Shown here piece after piece: positions 1 through 6,788 of a stretch of 13,882 nt of DNA (positions are counted from its first letter, which is position 1; each line of letters opens with the position of its first letter). Source of the DNA: DAHUXT01 sp036378295. Its GTDB lineage: Bacteria > Chloroflexota > Ktedonobacteria > Ktedonobacterales > JADMIN01. The notes beneath the pieces were generated by a model. That model was not told where the DNA came from, did not search any database, and was given only the letters and a program-made list of their open reading frames with translations. A program made the position numbers and the translations under genes. The stretch is taken from NCBI GenBank assembly GCA_036378295.1, contig DASUWS010000154.1:1-13882 (forward strand). The letters run 5' to 3'.

Positions 1-7
1 ACCTTGC

Positions 8-193
8 CTACTGGCGAAGCCAGGTGTAATTCACTGACGGCTGCTGATGGCGGACGACACGGTCTACCAGCTTGCGCGCCTGATGCACCCGCTCACCACC
101 GACCTGAAAGGCGATCAGCGAGCCGAGAACCACTCCGCACAAGCCTCCAAGCACGATACCCTCAAGGAAGAACTTGTTCCGTAACGTCACCAT
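8..193 (-). CDS. Small single-pass membrane protein, function unknown
   Basis: This 61-residue protein has one hydrophobic, glycine-rich segment at about residues 8-30 (EGIVLGGLCGVVLGSLIAF). A short basic tail follows (HQARKLVDRVVRHQQ). The shape resembles the small YtxH-like membrane proteins, but I see no diagnostic motif, so that is only a comparison. I chose the ATG at 193 because the minus strand reads AAAAGGG with an 8-base gap before it. A GTG at 202 would add three residues, but it sits inside that ribosome-binding site. The gene starts 26 bases after the rsfS stop and is probably co-transcribed with rsfS. It ends in TAG at 8-10, so it is complete. The codon use looks coding, but function cannot be assigned. 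Confidence 0.65.
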   Translation of the reverse strand: MVTLRNKFFLEGIVLGGLCGVVLGSLIAFQVGGERVHQARKLVDRVVRHQQPSVNYTWLRQ

Positions 194-219
194 TGCCGCC
201 ACCCTTTTCTACGAGTCCG

Positions 220-564
220 CTATTGCACATACACCACAGAAGGCGCGTTGCTCCAGAGACGCTCCAGGCGATAGAATTCGCGCTCCATCGGACCAAAGAT
301 GTGCACGATGACATCGCCACAGTCGAGCAACATCCAACCAGTCTCTGCATTTCCCTCATAGCCACGCGTCCACACGTGCAACTCCCCCAGACGGTCTTCG
401 ATGGCATTGGCGATTGCCTGAATCTGCCGGGGATTGGAACCAGTGCAGACCACAAAATAGTCGGCGATGACGGACTGTTCGCGGATGTCGAGTACGACCA
501 CGTCGGTCGCCTTCTTATCCACAGCAATGTCGGCAATGAGCCTGGCGAGTTCGGCGGAATCCAG
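220..564 (-). CDS. rsfS: Ribosomal silencing factor RsfS (Iojap/DUF143 family), CTG start
   Basis: RsfS binds ribosomal protein uL14 on the large subunit and blocks subunit joining when nutrients are low. The 114-residue product carries the family core: KKATDVVVLDIRE, then SVIADYFVVCTGSNPRQIQAIANAI, then WMLLDCGDVIVHIF and a closing EREFYRLERLW. Its length fits the family (E. coli has 105 residues). The first ATG/GTG/TTG in frame is the GTG at 522, which would delete the conserved N-terminal helix. In frame upstream, after a TAA that overlaps the ribosome-binding site, the sequence encodes SAELARLIADIAVDKKA, which is exactly that helix. The only plausible start for it is CTG at 564, with AAGGAGG seven bases before it. 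The gene follows recN after a 305-base gap, with its own promoter-like sequence. Many bacteria keep rsfS beside nadD or other ribosome-related genes; none is visible here. Confidence 0.93.
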   Translation of the reverse strand: MDSAELARLIADIAVDKKATDVVVLDIREQSVIADYFVVCTGSNPRQIQAIANAIEDRLGELHVWTRGYEGNAETGWMLLDCGDVIVHIFGPMEREFYRLERLWSNAPSVVYVQ

Positions 565-571
565 CTTGCGG

Positions 572-578
572 CCTCCTT
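572..578 (-). promoter_or_regulatory. rsfS ribosome-binding site deciding a CTG start
   Basis: The minus strand reads AAGGAGG, a full match to the anti-Shine-Dalgarno sequence, followed by CCGCAAG and then CTG at 564. The seven-base spacing is ideal. An in-frame TAA overlaps the site, so no start further upstream is possible. The next conventional start, GTG at 522, is 42 bases downstream of the CTG and has no comparable site. Confidence 0.8.
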
Positions 579-620
579 AGGTTATATATGACGCCAGTAC
601 ATAGCCCTGGCGCTACCCAA

Positions 621-650
621 ATTATACCGCAGGACCGCGGCCGGTGAGAA
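621..650 (-). promoter_or_regulatory. Putative sigma-70-type promoter for rsfS
   Basis: On the minus strand a perfect -10 box TATAAT (626-621) lies 18 bases after a partial -35 box TTCTCA (650-645). Initiation would fall near 614 and give a leader of about 50 bases before the rsfS CTG. A 6-bp inverted repeat, cgccag (592-597) and ctggcg (607-612), lies at the expected start of the transcript. The -35 match is only 4 of 6, and activity is not shown. Confidence 0.5.
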
Positions 651-725
651 ATGCTCCGCGCCATCGTCAACGCTCAAGTGATACATGCATTTCGAAAGTG
701 CGTTCGCTGCCTTCATGGTGTACTA

Positions 726-751
726 CGTGAGCGAGCGCTATTTCGCTCACG
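726..751. repeat. Perfect inverted repeat downstream of recN
   Basis: cgtgagcga (726-734) and tcgctcacg (743-751) form a 9-bp perfect stem around an 8-base loop, about 120 bases beyond the recN stop. Neither strand has a T-run after the stem, so it is not a classical intrinsic terminator. It could stabilise the mRNA 3' end, be a Rho-type 3' structure, or be a protein-binding palindrome. Confidence 0.5.
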
Positions 752-869
752 CGCCGCACGAAATTCCTACGCTGCCATCCCCTAAACGTACCGTGCGGCG
801 TGATGGGTGCGCATTGTTCCTCATGCCTGCTCATGCCGCCTCTTGCCAGCTGCCCGCAAACCCGGCATG

Positions 870-2705
870 TTATGCCGTGGCGCTGGCGGCTTTCTGCGAG
901 CGCTTCCAGGCGTCGGCGCGCTTCAACAGATCCGTGGCGTTGGCCTGTGAGGCGGCTGTGCGCGCGCCACCGAGCATCTGCGCGACCTCCTGGGTGCGTC
1001 CCGCGGCTGTAAGCTGCTCGACCTGCGTGATGGTGCGATCAGCCGAGAGGGCCTTGCTCACGCGGAAATGAGTATCGGCCAGGACGGCGATCTGTGGGAG
1101 ATGGGTGACACAGAGTACCTGGTGGCTCTGGCCAAGTGCCCAGAGTTTCTCGCCAACCACCTGCCCGCTGCGCCCGCTAATGCCGGTGTCGATTTCATCG
1201 AAGATCAGGATGGGCACCGCGTCGGCCCGTGAGAGAATCGTCTTGAGGGCTAGCATGATGCGCGATGTCTCGCCGCCAGAGGCAATCCGCGCCAGTGGCT
1301 TGAGCGGCTCGCCAGGGTTCGGCGCGAGCAGAAACTCGACGGTATCAATGCCCGTCGTGGTGAACGCCCAGGTGCCTGCCTGCCCATCAAGCTGGGCGGG
1401 TGCGCCCTCCTCGTCGGCGCGCTGCGTGATCTCGGTCTGGAAGCGAGCACGCCGCATATTGAGGTCGTCTAACTCGCGCTCCATAGCCGTACCCAGCGCG
1501 CGCCCGGCGGACTGGCGGCGCAGTGAAAGGTCGCTGGCGGCGACACCGATGTGCTCGCGGATCGCCTGCTCCTGCTGCTGAAGCTCCGCGATACGCTCTT
1601 CGCGATGTGCGAGGCCATCCAGCGTTCGGCTTGCCTCCTCGCCAAACGCCAGAATCTCCTCGATGGTCGAGCCGTACTTGCGCCGCAACTTCGAGAGCAA
1701 ATCCAGCCGCTCCTCGACCTCCGTCTGGCGACGTGGGTCTACTGCCACGTCCTCCTGATATGCGCGCACGGCGGTGGCGACATCTTCGGCAAGGTAGAGC
1801 GCCTGCTCCAGCTCGCTCAACTGCTCGCGCAGGCTGTCATCCAGCCGCAGGAGGTCGCTAAGCGCGTGTTGTGCCGTTGCCAGCAAATCCAGCGCGCCGC
1901 TGGCCTCGCCTGCCTCATCGCCCGCCAGCGCACTGTGTACGGCGACGCACAATTCGCCCAGCCGCTCAGCGTTCACCAGCATCTTGCGCTCGTGCTCTAG
2001 CTCCTCCAACTCGCCGGGGCGCAACGTGGCGGCGGCTATCTCGTCCACCTGGAACTGGAGCAGCTCGCGCTGCCGCTCTAGCTCGCGCTCATCACGCTGG
2101 AGCCGTTCAAGCTCGCGCCGGGTTGCGCGCCACTCGCTCACCAGCCCAGCAACCTGCCGCCGCAGATCATCGGTCGTGGCGTAGCGGTCCAGATAGTAGA
2201 CGTGCTGTTCGGGGCGCAGCAGGGTAAGGTGGGCGCTCTGGCCGTGAATGTCGATCAAAAAGGCGGCGATGCGCTGCAGCGCGGAGAGCGGCATCGCCCG
2301 GCCGTTGACACGCTGAATGCCGCGACCAGCCCGCGCAATCTCGCGTGTGAGAATCAGTGTGCCATCCTCGACCTCAATGCCCAGATCGGCCAGCGTCTGC
2401 GTCAATGTCTCGGACTCTACAGGCGCGCTCTCCTCAGACTGAGCAATCGGCGTAGGAGGCGCGGCGATGGCCTTCTCCTGTGCGAGCAGGTGGCTGATGT
2501 CGAAGATGCCCTCGATGGTTGCGCGCTCGCTGCCCGTGCGGACGACATCGCCCCCCACGCGCTCGCCCACCAGCGCCGATATCGCGTCCACGATAATGGA
2601 CTTGCCCGCGCCCGTCTCGCCCGTAAACACGTTGAGGTGCGGGCCGAAGCGCAGGTGGAGCGCATCGATGATGGCGAAGTCGGTAATCGTCAGTTCGAGC
2701 AGCAT
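870..2705 (-). CDS. recN: DNA repair protein RecN (SMC-like ATPase)
   Basis: RecN is an SMC-like ATPase that acts early in RecA-dependent repair of double-strand breaks, tethering DNA ends. The 611-residue product opens with the family N terminus MLLELTITDFAIIDAL and a Walker A motif GETGAGKS at 29-36. IHGQ follows at 153-156. A long charged coiled-coil middle (about 180-450) is broken by a hinge-like part. The C-terminal half-site has the ABC signature SGGE at 476-479, Walker B ILIFDEIDTG with D503 and E504, and the H-loop VTHLPQ with H535. All ATPase elements are intact. It is longer than the usual 550-580 residues, partly because of a low-complexity insert (about 80-104, rich in Ala, Pro, Ser and Glu). 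It starts at ATG 2705, 8 bases after the nadK stop, so the two are one transcription unit. No LexA box was recognised. Confidence 0.97.
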   Translation of the reverse strand: MLLELTITDFAIIDALHLRFGPHLNVFTGETGAGKSIIVDAISALVGERVGGDVVRTGSERATIEGIFDISHLLAQEKAIAAPPTPIAQSEESAPVESETLTQTLADLGIEVEDGTLILTREIARAGRGIQRVNGRAMPLSALQRIAAFLIDIHGQSAHLTLLRPEQHVYYLDRYATTDDLRRQVAGLVSEWRATRRELERLQRDERELERQRELLQFQVDEIAAATLRPGELEELEHERKMLVNAERLGELCVAVHSALAGDEAGEASGALDLLATAQHALSDLLRLDDSLREQLSELEQALYLAEDVATAVRAYQEDVAVDPRRQTEVEERLDLLSKLRRKYGSTIEEILAFGEEASRTLDGLAHREERIAELQQQEQAIREHIGVAASDLSLRRQSAGRALGTAMERELDDLNMRRARFQTEITQRADEEGAPAQLDGQAGTWAFTTTGIDTVEFLLAPNPGEPLKPLARIASGGETSRIMLALKTILSRADAVPILIFDEIDTGISGRSGQVVGEKLWALGQSHQVLCVTHLPQIAVLADTHFRVSKALSADRTITQVEQLTAAGRTQEVAQMLGGARTAASQANATDLLKRADAWKRSQKAASATA

Positions 2706-2713
2706 ATCAGCGG

Positions 2714-3622
2714 CTATCCTAAAAGGTTATCCTGCAATTTCGCCGACAGAATACGATAGAAGTAGGTGGGCGGGCGTCGCCGCAGAAAACGTGTCACGTA
2801 TTCCGACCCGCGGATGATTACCCTGGCCCCGGCGTTCAGCGTCAGGTTGATCTGGCCGTCCGCAGAGAGAATCGCTCCATCGGATCCGGGCTGGAGCTCC
2901 AGCGTTGTCACGGCGTTCGGCTCCAGGATGAGCGAGCGGTCAGCCGCCAGATGCGCCGCGATCGGCGTCAGCACGCTGCTGCGCACCTGCGGATGGAGAA
3001 TGGGGCCGCCAGCGGCGAGGTTATACGCGGTGGACCCAGTGGCGGTTGAGACGATGATGCCATCGGCGACGGTCGTGTTGTAGAAGTGGCCGTCGAGCCA
3101 GACCTTGACCCGAATCACGCGCGGCAAAGCTCCCCGCACCAGCACCATGTCGTTGAGCGCGATGAAACGATGCTGGACACCTTCCACCTCGACGTCGGCC
3201 TGAAGCATCGCCCGCTCGTCGATCCAGTAATCGCCCTGGAGATACAGCGGAAGCTTCTCCTCAACCTCGCCAGGCTCAAGCTCCGTCAGAAAGCCGACGC
3301 GACCGAAGTTGATGCCCAGCAGCGGAATTGCCGCTTCCGCGCACATGCGGGCGACGGAGAGCAGCGAGCCATCGCCGCCGAGCACCAGCACGAGGTCAGT
3401 GCCGGGAAGCTGGTCGCTGACCTGCCCATCGCGCTTCTGCAAAGCTTCCTGCCAGATGGTGCGCCCCTCGGCCTCAAGCTTCGCGGCCAGCGTCTTTGCC
3501 AGACTCCCGGCGCCTTCGGAATGCTCCTGATACATGATTCCGATTGTTTCCGCCGTCTTACGCTCGCCTGTAGTCATCCCAAACGTCCCCCACGCAGAAA
3601 GCCAATCTATCACCTGTTCCAT
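2714..3622 (-). CDS. nadK: NAD kinase
   Basis: This cytosolic enzyme phosphorylates NAD to NADP using ATP or polyphosphate. Family motifs are in order: LGGDGSLL (GGDGS at 82-86, with catalytic Asp84), GINFGRVGFLTEL (103-115), LNDMVLVRG (156-164) and DGIIVSTATGSTAYNL (187-202) followed by AGGPI. The second motif has ND where many members have NE, a conservative change. The product is 302 residues from ATG 3622. A second ATG at 3577 (residue 16, MTTGERKT) has GGGGGA eight bases upstream and gives 287 residues, closer to the family norm. The outer ATG has no visible ribosome-binding site, so 3577 may be the real start. It is followed by recN after 8 bases and preceded by the flavoenzyme gene 35 bases away. 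A NAD kinase-recN pairing occurs in several Gram-positive and Chloroflexota genomes. Confidence 0.96.
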   Translation of the reverse strand: MEQVIDWLSAWGTFGMTTGERKTAETIGIMYQEHSEGAGSLAKTLAAKLEAEGRTIWQEALQKRDGQVSDQLPGTDLVLVLGGDGSLLSVARMCAEAAIPLLGINFGRVGFLTELEPGEVEEKLPLYLQGDYWIDERAMLQADVEVEGVQHRFIALNDMVLVRGALPRVIRVKVWLDGHFYNTTVADGIIVSTATGSTAYNLAAGGPILHPQVRSSVLTPIAAHLAADRSLILEPNAVTTLELQPGSDGAILSADGQINLTLNAGARVIIRGSEYVTRFLRRRPPTYFYRILSAKLQDNLLG

Positions 3623-3657
3623 CGTACCGATGCAAGGGCGGCAGTGTCAACGAAAGG

Positions 3658-4800
3658 TTAGGACTTTTGGTCGAACATGTCGAAGCGGCTCAACTGGAAT
3701 CGCTCCAGCGGAACGGGCGATGGGATGCCCTGAGCGATCGCGGCCAGCATCTCGCCAATCAGTACGCCAAACTTGAAGCCGTGGCCGGAGAATCCTGAGC
3801 CAATGAGGACGCCCTGGCCAGCGGGATGGGTGTCGAGAATGAAATCTTCGTCGGGCGACACGTCGTACATGCAGCGGTCCACCAGCGCGAGTCTGCCTCC
3901 CGCCGCTTCGGGAATGACGCGCCGCAGGAAGGCGCGCACTGCCTCGACCTCCTGCTGATTCGGCTCGTAGCCCGCGTTGGGGTCTGCTGTCGCCCCAAAG
4001 GCATGCAACCCCACTTTGATCCAGCCCGGCCCCTGCAGCGGGAAGCCGTACTCGTTCATGCCAACCAGAAAGACCGGGAACCGCCCGACCGCAAACATCT
4101 CTGGCGTTGGCAGATCGGCGAAGTAGCAGACCTGCTGCTGGGTTGGCCGCACCGGTAGATCGAGGCCAGGCAGCACGTCGTGTACCCACGGTCCCGCCGT
4201 GACGATCACACGATCAGCGCTCATGTGCGTTCCGTCGGCCAGCGTGACCCGCCCGCCGCTGCCATCTGGCTCGACGCGGACCACCTGTGCCCCCTCGCGC
4301 AGGATGCCGCCGCGTGATTTCAGCCGCTCGCTGAGCGCTACCAGACATTCCGAGGCGTGGAGCATGCCGCCCGTCGGATTCCAGGTAATCGCGTCGTACT
4401 GTTCTGTCTGGAACTGCGGGAAGCGCTCGCGACACTCGCTCGCGGTCAACCGCTCGGCTGGCAAGCCATGCGCACGCATCACCTCGTAGCCAGGCAGCGT
4501 GTGGCCATCGTCGGCATGGCCAAGCGTCAGCACGCCTGTTTCGGTATAGAGCGTGCGCCCGGTTTCGCGCGCTAGCTCATCCCACAGCGGCAGGCTGCGG
4601 GCTACCATGTCTGTGTAGATAGCGGCGTCGCCATACTCGTGGCGGATTGCGCGCGTCAGGCCATGCGAGGAAGCCCACTCGTGCCCCGCGTGATAGCGCT
4701 CCAGAACCGTCACTTCGATATCGGGCCGCGCTGCCAAAGCGCACCCAGTAGCCAGGCCCATCACGCCGCCGCCGACGATCACCATGCGCTGCTTCGCCAC
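3658..4800 (-). CDS. Monomeric sarcosine oxidase / N-methyl-amino acid oxidase family flavoenzyme
   Basis: This FAD enzyme of the MSOX/MTOX family oxidises N-methyl amino acids such as sarcosine to the amine plus formaldehyde and hydrogen peroxide. The 380-residue product has the dinucleotide-binding motif VIVGGGVMGLATG (8-19), SSHGLTRAIRHEYG (44-57, aligning with the active-site His45/Arg49/Arg52 segment), and GWIKVGLH, in which Lys262 matches the oxygen-activating lysine. Cys310 in RCMYDVSPDEDF matches the cysteine that carries FAD covalently. GFSGHGFKFG (336-345) contains Lys343, matching the carboxylate-binding lysine. The full catalytic set suggests an active oxidase. Exact substrate (sarcosine, N-methyltryptophan, pipecolate) cannot be read from sequence. 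It starts at GTG 4800 behind GAGAGAGGG. It lies between the phosphoesterase gene and nadK on the same strand. No tetrahydrofolate or formaldehyde genes are nearby. Confidence 0.9.
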   Translation of the reverse strand: MAKQRMVIVGGGVMGLATGCALAARPDIEVTVLERYHAGHEWASSHGLTRAIRHEYGDAAIYTDMVARSLPLWDELARETGRTLYTETGVLTLGHADDGHTLPGYEVMRAHGLPAERLTASECRERFPQFQTEQYDAITWNPTGGMLHASECLVALSERLKSRGGILREGAQVVRVEPDGSGGRVTLADGTHMSADRVIVTAGPWVHDVLPGLDLPVRPTQQQVCYFADLPTPEMFAVGRFPVFLVGMNEYGFPLQGPGWIKVGLHAFGATADPNAGYEPNQQEVEAVRAFLRRVIPEAAGGRLALVDRCMYDVSPDEDFILDTHPAGQGVLIGSGFSGHGFKFGVLIGEMLAAIAQGIPSPVPLERFQLSRFDMFDQKS

Positions 4801-4831
4801 GCGATTCGCCCTCTCTCTCCATGTCTGCCAG

Positions 4832-4845
4832 ATATGTCATATGTC
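4832..4845. repeat. Tandem 7-base repeat upstream of the sarcosine oxidase gene
   Basis: atatgtc occurs twice in direct succession, which on the minus strand reads GACATAT GACATAT. It lies 32-45 bases before the oxidase GTG, in the only spacer between the two genes, and gives -10-like hexamers. It could be part of a promoter or a direct-repeat operator, or be chance. Confidence 0.3.
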
Positions 4846-4864
4846 GCCTGGAGTCATCCATCTG

Positions 4865-5686
4865 TTATGGTAGCAGGTCGCTCGATTCAACGGTCAGATA
4901 GACCGGCTTGTGATAATCGCTCGGAATTACCCAGACCGGAAGTGGAGGCAGATTCGCTCGCTCGACCACGCCCTCACGCCCAACATGAGTATGCCCGCTG
5001 ATGACGCGTCGCAGCTTCGGCAAAGGCAGAATCCGCTCGCCAAGCGTCATGTTGCCGAAGTAGGCGCTGCTGGTGCCCCAGCGCACATCGCCCGGCTTGT
5101 AATACATCTGGATGCGAAAAACCGGCACATGCGTCACGACGAGAACCCCCTGCACCGTGGGATCGTCTTCGAGCGTTTGCATCCGTTCGACCAACGCGTC
5201 GCCCAATATCCGCGCCACCTCCGGATCGGGCCGCGTCCAGTTGACGTAGAATGCATCCATGTTGTACCGCCGTTTGTGGGACGCAAACCATTTGGCGGAA
5301 TGGAGTCGCACAGCGGGATCGACGCCAGTGTAGTCGTACCAGGCCATCGATCCGGCGACGGCGATGCCCTCGCGTACCCATGTGGCATCCTCCAGCCAGA
5401 TCATGCCCGCGTCGCGTACGGCCTGTGGGAGCAGTGTATCCCAGAGCGCCTGGCTATCATGGCCGCGCGCCCAGATGTCGTGGTTGCCCATCAGTACGGC
5501 GACCTGCCCAGGCAGATGCTCGAAGAGGCGCAGACATGCCCGGACGTTGGCTAATCCCTCGCCGATGTCGCCCGCGAGCACAGTCAGGTCGGGCTGCTCG
5601 GCGGCGATCTGCTCCGCCAGCGCTTGTAGCTCCGGCTCAGTGGTAATGCCCAGGTGCAGGTCGCTGGTGACGACGACCCGTGCCAT
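4865..5686 (-). CDS. Calcineurin-like metallophosphoesterase
   Basis: This is a two-metal phosphoesterase of the calcineurin-like fold. The 273-residue product shows the complete ligand set in order: TSDLHLG (Asp9, His11), AGDIGE (Asp40), GNHD (Asn68, His69), THVPV (His186) and SGHTH (His232, His234). The middle (about 112-175) is aromatic-rich and unlike the compact Icc/CpdA phosphodiesterases, so the substrate is unknown. I chose ATG 5686 because AGGAGG stands five bases upstream and MARVVVTSDLHLG then begins directly at the first beta strand. An open frame reaches ATG 5719 but would add an unneeded 11 residues spanning that ribosome-binding site. It is the first gene of the minus-strand run and is divergent from the queuosine transporter. 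Confidence 0.9.
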   Translation of the reverse strand: MARVVVTSDLHLGITTEPELQALAEQIAAEQPDLTVLAGDIGEGLANVRACLRLFEHLPGQVAVLMGNHDIWARGHDSQALWDTLLPQAVRDAGMIWLEDATWVREGIAVAGSMAWYDYTGVDPAVRLHSAKWFASHKRRYNMDAFYVNWTRPDPEVARILGDALVERMQTLEDDPTVQGVLVVTHVPVFRIQMYYKPGDVRWGTSSAYFGNMTLGERILPLPKLRRVISGHTHVGREGVVERANLPPLPVWVIPSDYHKPVYLTVESSDLLP

Positions 5687-5974
5687 CTGTGCCTCCTTTT
5701 TCAGCATACAGTGGTTCATGTAGCCCTGGCATTACGTAGACAACGATGGGTGGTTGCCTGGAATCTGAGGGAAGCCCATCACTGGCTGAAGACCTGCGGC
5801 GGGGCCCAAGCGCTCTACGTCTCGCTGTTCTGACGTCTATTGTACACGCCGCCACGTGCGCGCGGCGGTTGACCAGCGACCTAACGATAACGCATACTGC
5901 AGAGTGGCCCCATGGGGCTGCGGGCGCGCGCCTGTGCAGCGCGAATGCCGCAAGTATGGGAAGGGTATGCTCTC
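5687..5974. other. Divergent intergenic region between phosphoesterase and transporter genes
   Basis: These 288 bases separate two divergent genes. They contain promoter-like boxes on the plus strand (5869-5898), a hairpin just upstream of them (cgccgc 5847-5852 with gcggcg 5862-5867) and a 12-bp palindrome GCCCCATGGGGC at 5907-5918. On the minus side, GCCAGGGCTA (5730-5721) matches a sequence in the rsfS leader. I see no convincing small gene. I looked for a preQ1 riboswitch before the transporter and could not recognise one. Confidence 0.5.
5869..5898 (+). promoter_or_regulatory. Putative promoter for the queuosine-precursor transporter
   Basis: TTGACC (5869-5874) and CATACT (5893-5898) are separated by 18 bases, matching 5 of 6 and 4 of 6 consensus positions. 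Transcription would begin near 5905 and give a leader of about 70 bases before GTG 5975. The palindrome at 5907-5918 would lie at the very start of that transcript. Confidence 0.4.
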
Positions 5975-6679
5975 GTGGAAGCGAAGCGTGGTTTTTCGGG
6001 CTGGTACGTGGTGCTGTCCGCTCTCTTCGTCACCAGTCTGCTCGTGGCGAACATCATCGCGGTCAAGATTCTAGCGTTGCCGTTTGGCCTCTTTGCCCCG
6101 GCGGGTGTGGTCATCTTTCCGCTCAGCTATCTCTTTGGAGATGTGCTGACCGAGGTCTATGGCTATGCCGCCGCGCGGCGTGTTATCTGGCTTGGCTTCT
6201 TCTGCAATCTGGTCGCCGTGGTCGCCTTCCTGCTGGCGGGGGCGCTGCCCGCCGCGCCGTTCTGGCAGGGGCAACAGAGCTACAACGCGATTCTCGGCTT
6301 CACGCCGGAGTTGTTGATTGCCTCGTTTTGCGCTTATCTTGTGGGTGAGTTTCTCAACTCGTTCGTGCTGGCCAAGCTGAAGATCGCGACTGGCGGGCGC
6401 TGGCTCTGGACACGCACAATCGGCTCAACCCTGGTTGGCGAGGGAGCCGATACCCTCGTGTTCATCACGCTGGCGTTTGGCGTCACTGGCATATTCCAGC
6501 CGTCCCAGATGGTCACGGCGATTCTGACGCAGTGGGGCTTCAAGGTGCTCTATGAGGTCGTCGCCACGCCGCTGACCTATCTGATCGTCAACCGGCTCAA
6601 GCGGGCCGAGGGGCTGGACCCCTTTGACACCAACACGAATTTCAGTCCCATTGTCTTCGGGCGTAAGAGCGCGGCGTAG
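5975..6679 (+). CDS. Queuosine precursor transporter, YhhQ/DUF165 (VUT) family
   Basis: Members of this membrane family import queuine-pathway precursors such as preQ0 or preQ1 for tRNA wobble modification. The product is 234 residues from GTG 5975 (E. coli YhhQ is 221). It has about six hydrophobic helices, roughly at 10-32, 42-55, 68-90, 112-132, 150-172 and 186-206. Family landmarks are LLVANIIAVKIL (22-33), FGDVLTEVYGY (54-64) and RTIGSTLVGEGADTLVF (147-163). I prefer the GTG because GGAAGGG stands nine bases before it. ATGs at 5912 and 5945 are in frame but lack good sites and would add unusual basic or Cys/Arg-rich residues. No queuosine biosynthesis gene or tgt is in the window, so a salvage role is inferred from family only. 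Its 5' neighbour is divergent and the leucine genes follow after 109 bases. Confidence 0.88.
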   Translation: MEAKRGFSGWYVVLSALFVTSLLVANIIAVKILALPFGLFAPAGVVIFPLSYLFGDVLTEVYGYAAARRVIWLGFFCNLVAVVAFLLAGALPAAPFWQGQQSYNAILGFTPELLIASFCAYLVGEFLNSFVLAKLKIATGGRWLWTRTIGSTLVGEGADTLVFITLAFGVTGIFQPSQMVTAILTQWGFKVLYEVVATPLTYLIVNRLKRAEGLDPFDTNTNFSPIVFGRKSAA

Positions 6680-6728
6680 CCGCCGGGCTGCACCAGACGC
6701 TTCGTCCCGTGGCACAATTCATGGCATA

Positions 6729-6757
6729 TTCAAGGCCGGTGTGTGGCTGTTCATACT
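6729..6757 (+). promoter_or_regulatory. Weak candidate promoter for the leucine-degradation genes
   Basis: TTCAAG (6729-6734) and CATACT (6752-6757) are spaced by 17 bases in the 109-base gap before liuC. The -10 hexamer is identical to the one proposed before the transporter. The -35 match is only 3 of 6, so read-through from the transporter gene is equally possible. Confidence 0.28.
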
Positions 6758-6788
6758 CCGGTCCTGGCGCGAGGAGGCGCAGAGATAT

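Larger units (their letters stand above)
565..869. other. Intergenic region between recN and rsfS
   Basis: I find no believable coding sequence in these 305 bases. The plus-strand open frames that cross it run antisense to recN and have no family features. The region holds the rsfS promoter-like boxes, the small inverted repeat near the presumed transcript start, and a 9-bp perfect stem at 726-751. The stretch between about 650 and 725 shows nothing I can name. Confidence 0.6.

Noticed and set aside
4..591. A 195-codon plus-strand open frame across the left edge.
   Set aside because: It runs antisense to rsfS and the small membrane-protein gene, which have family features or proper ribosome-binding sites. 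It has none.
726..751. Intrinsic terminator for recN.
   Set aside because: The stem is strong, but neither strand has a T-run after it, so I list it only as an inverted repeat.
2202..2759. Long plus-strand open frames antisense to recN and nadK (also 1551-2000, 3086-3661).
   Set aside because: High GC gives long antisense frames. Their translations lack recognisable motifs while the opposite strand encodes intact enzymes.
4910..5554. A 214-codon plus-strand open frame opposite the phosphoesterase gene.
   Set aside because: It mirrors the phosphoesterase coding frame and shows no family motif or ribosome-binding site.
5899..5974. preQ1 riboswitch before the transporter.
   Set aside because: I could not find the compact pseudoknot pattern or its A-rich tail. 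The region is GC-rich and only weakly structured.
5746..6348. A 200-codon plus-strand frame beginning in the divergent spacer.
   Set aside because: Most of it lies out of frame within the transporter gene. Its product is Arg/Cys/Ser-rich with no plausible fold.
6624..6788. N-terminal extension of the enoyl-CoA hydratase (322 residues).
   Set aside because: The extra part overlaps the transporter gene, lacks similarity to the family, and the ATG at 6789 has a ribosome-binding site.
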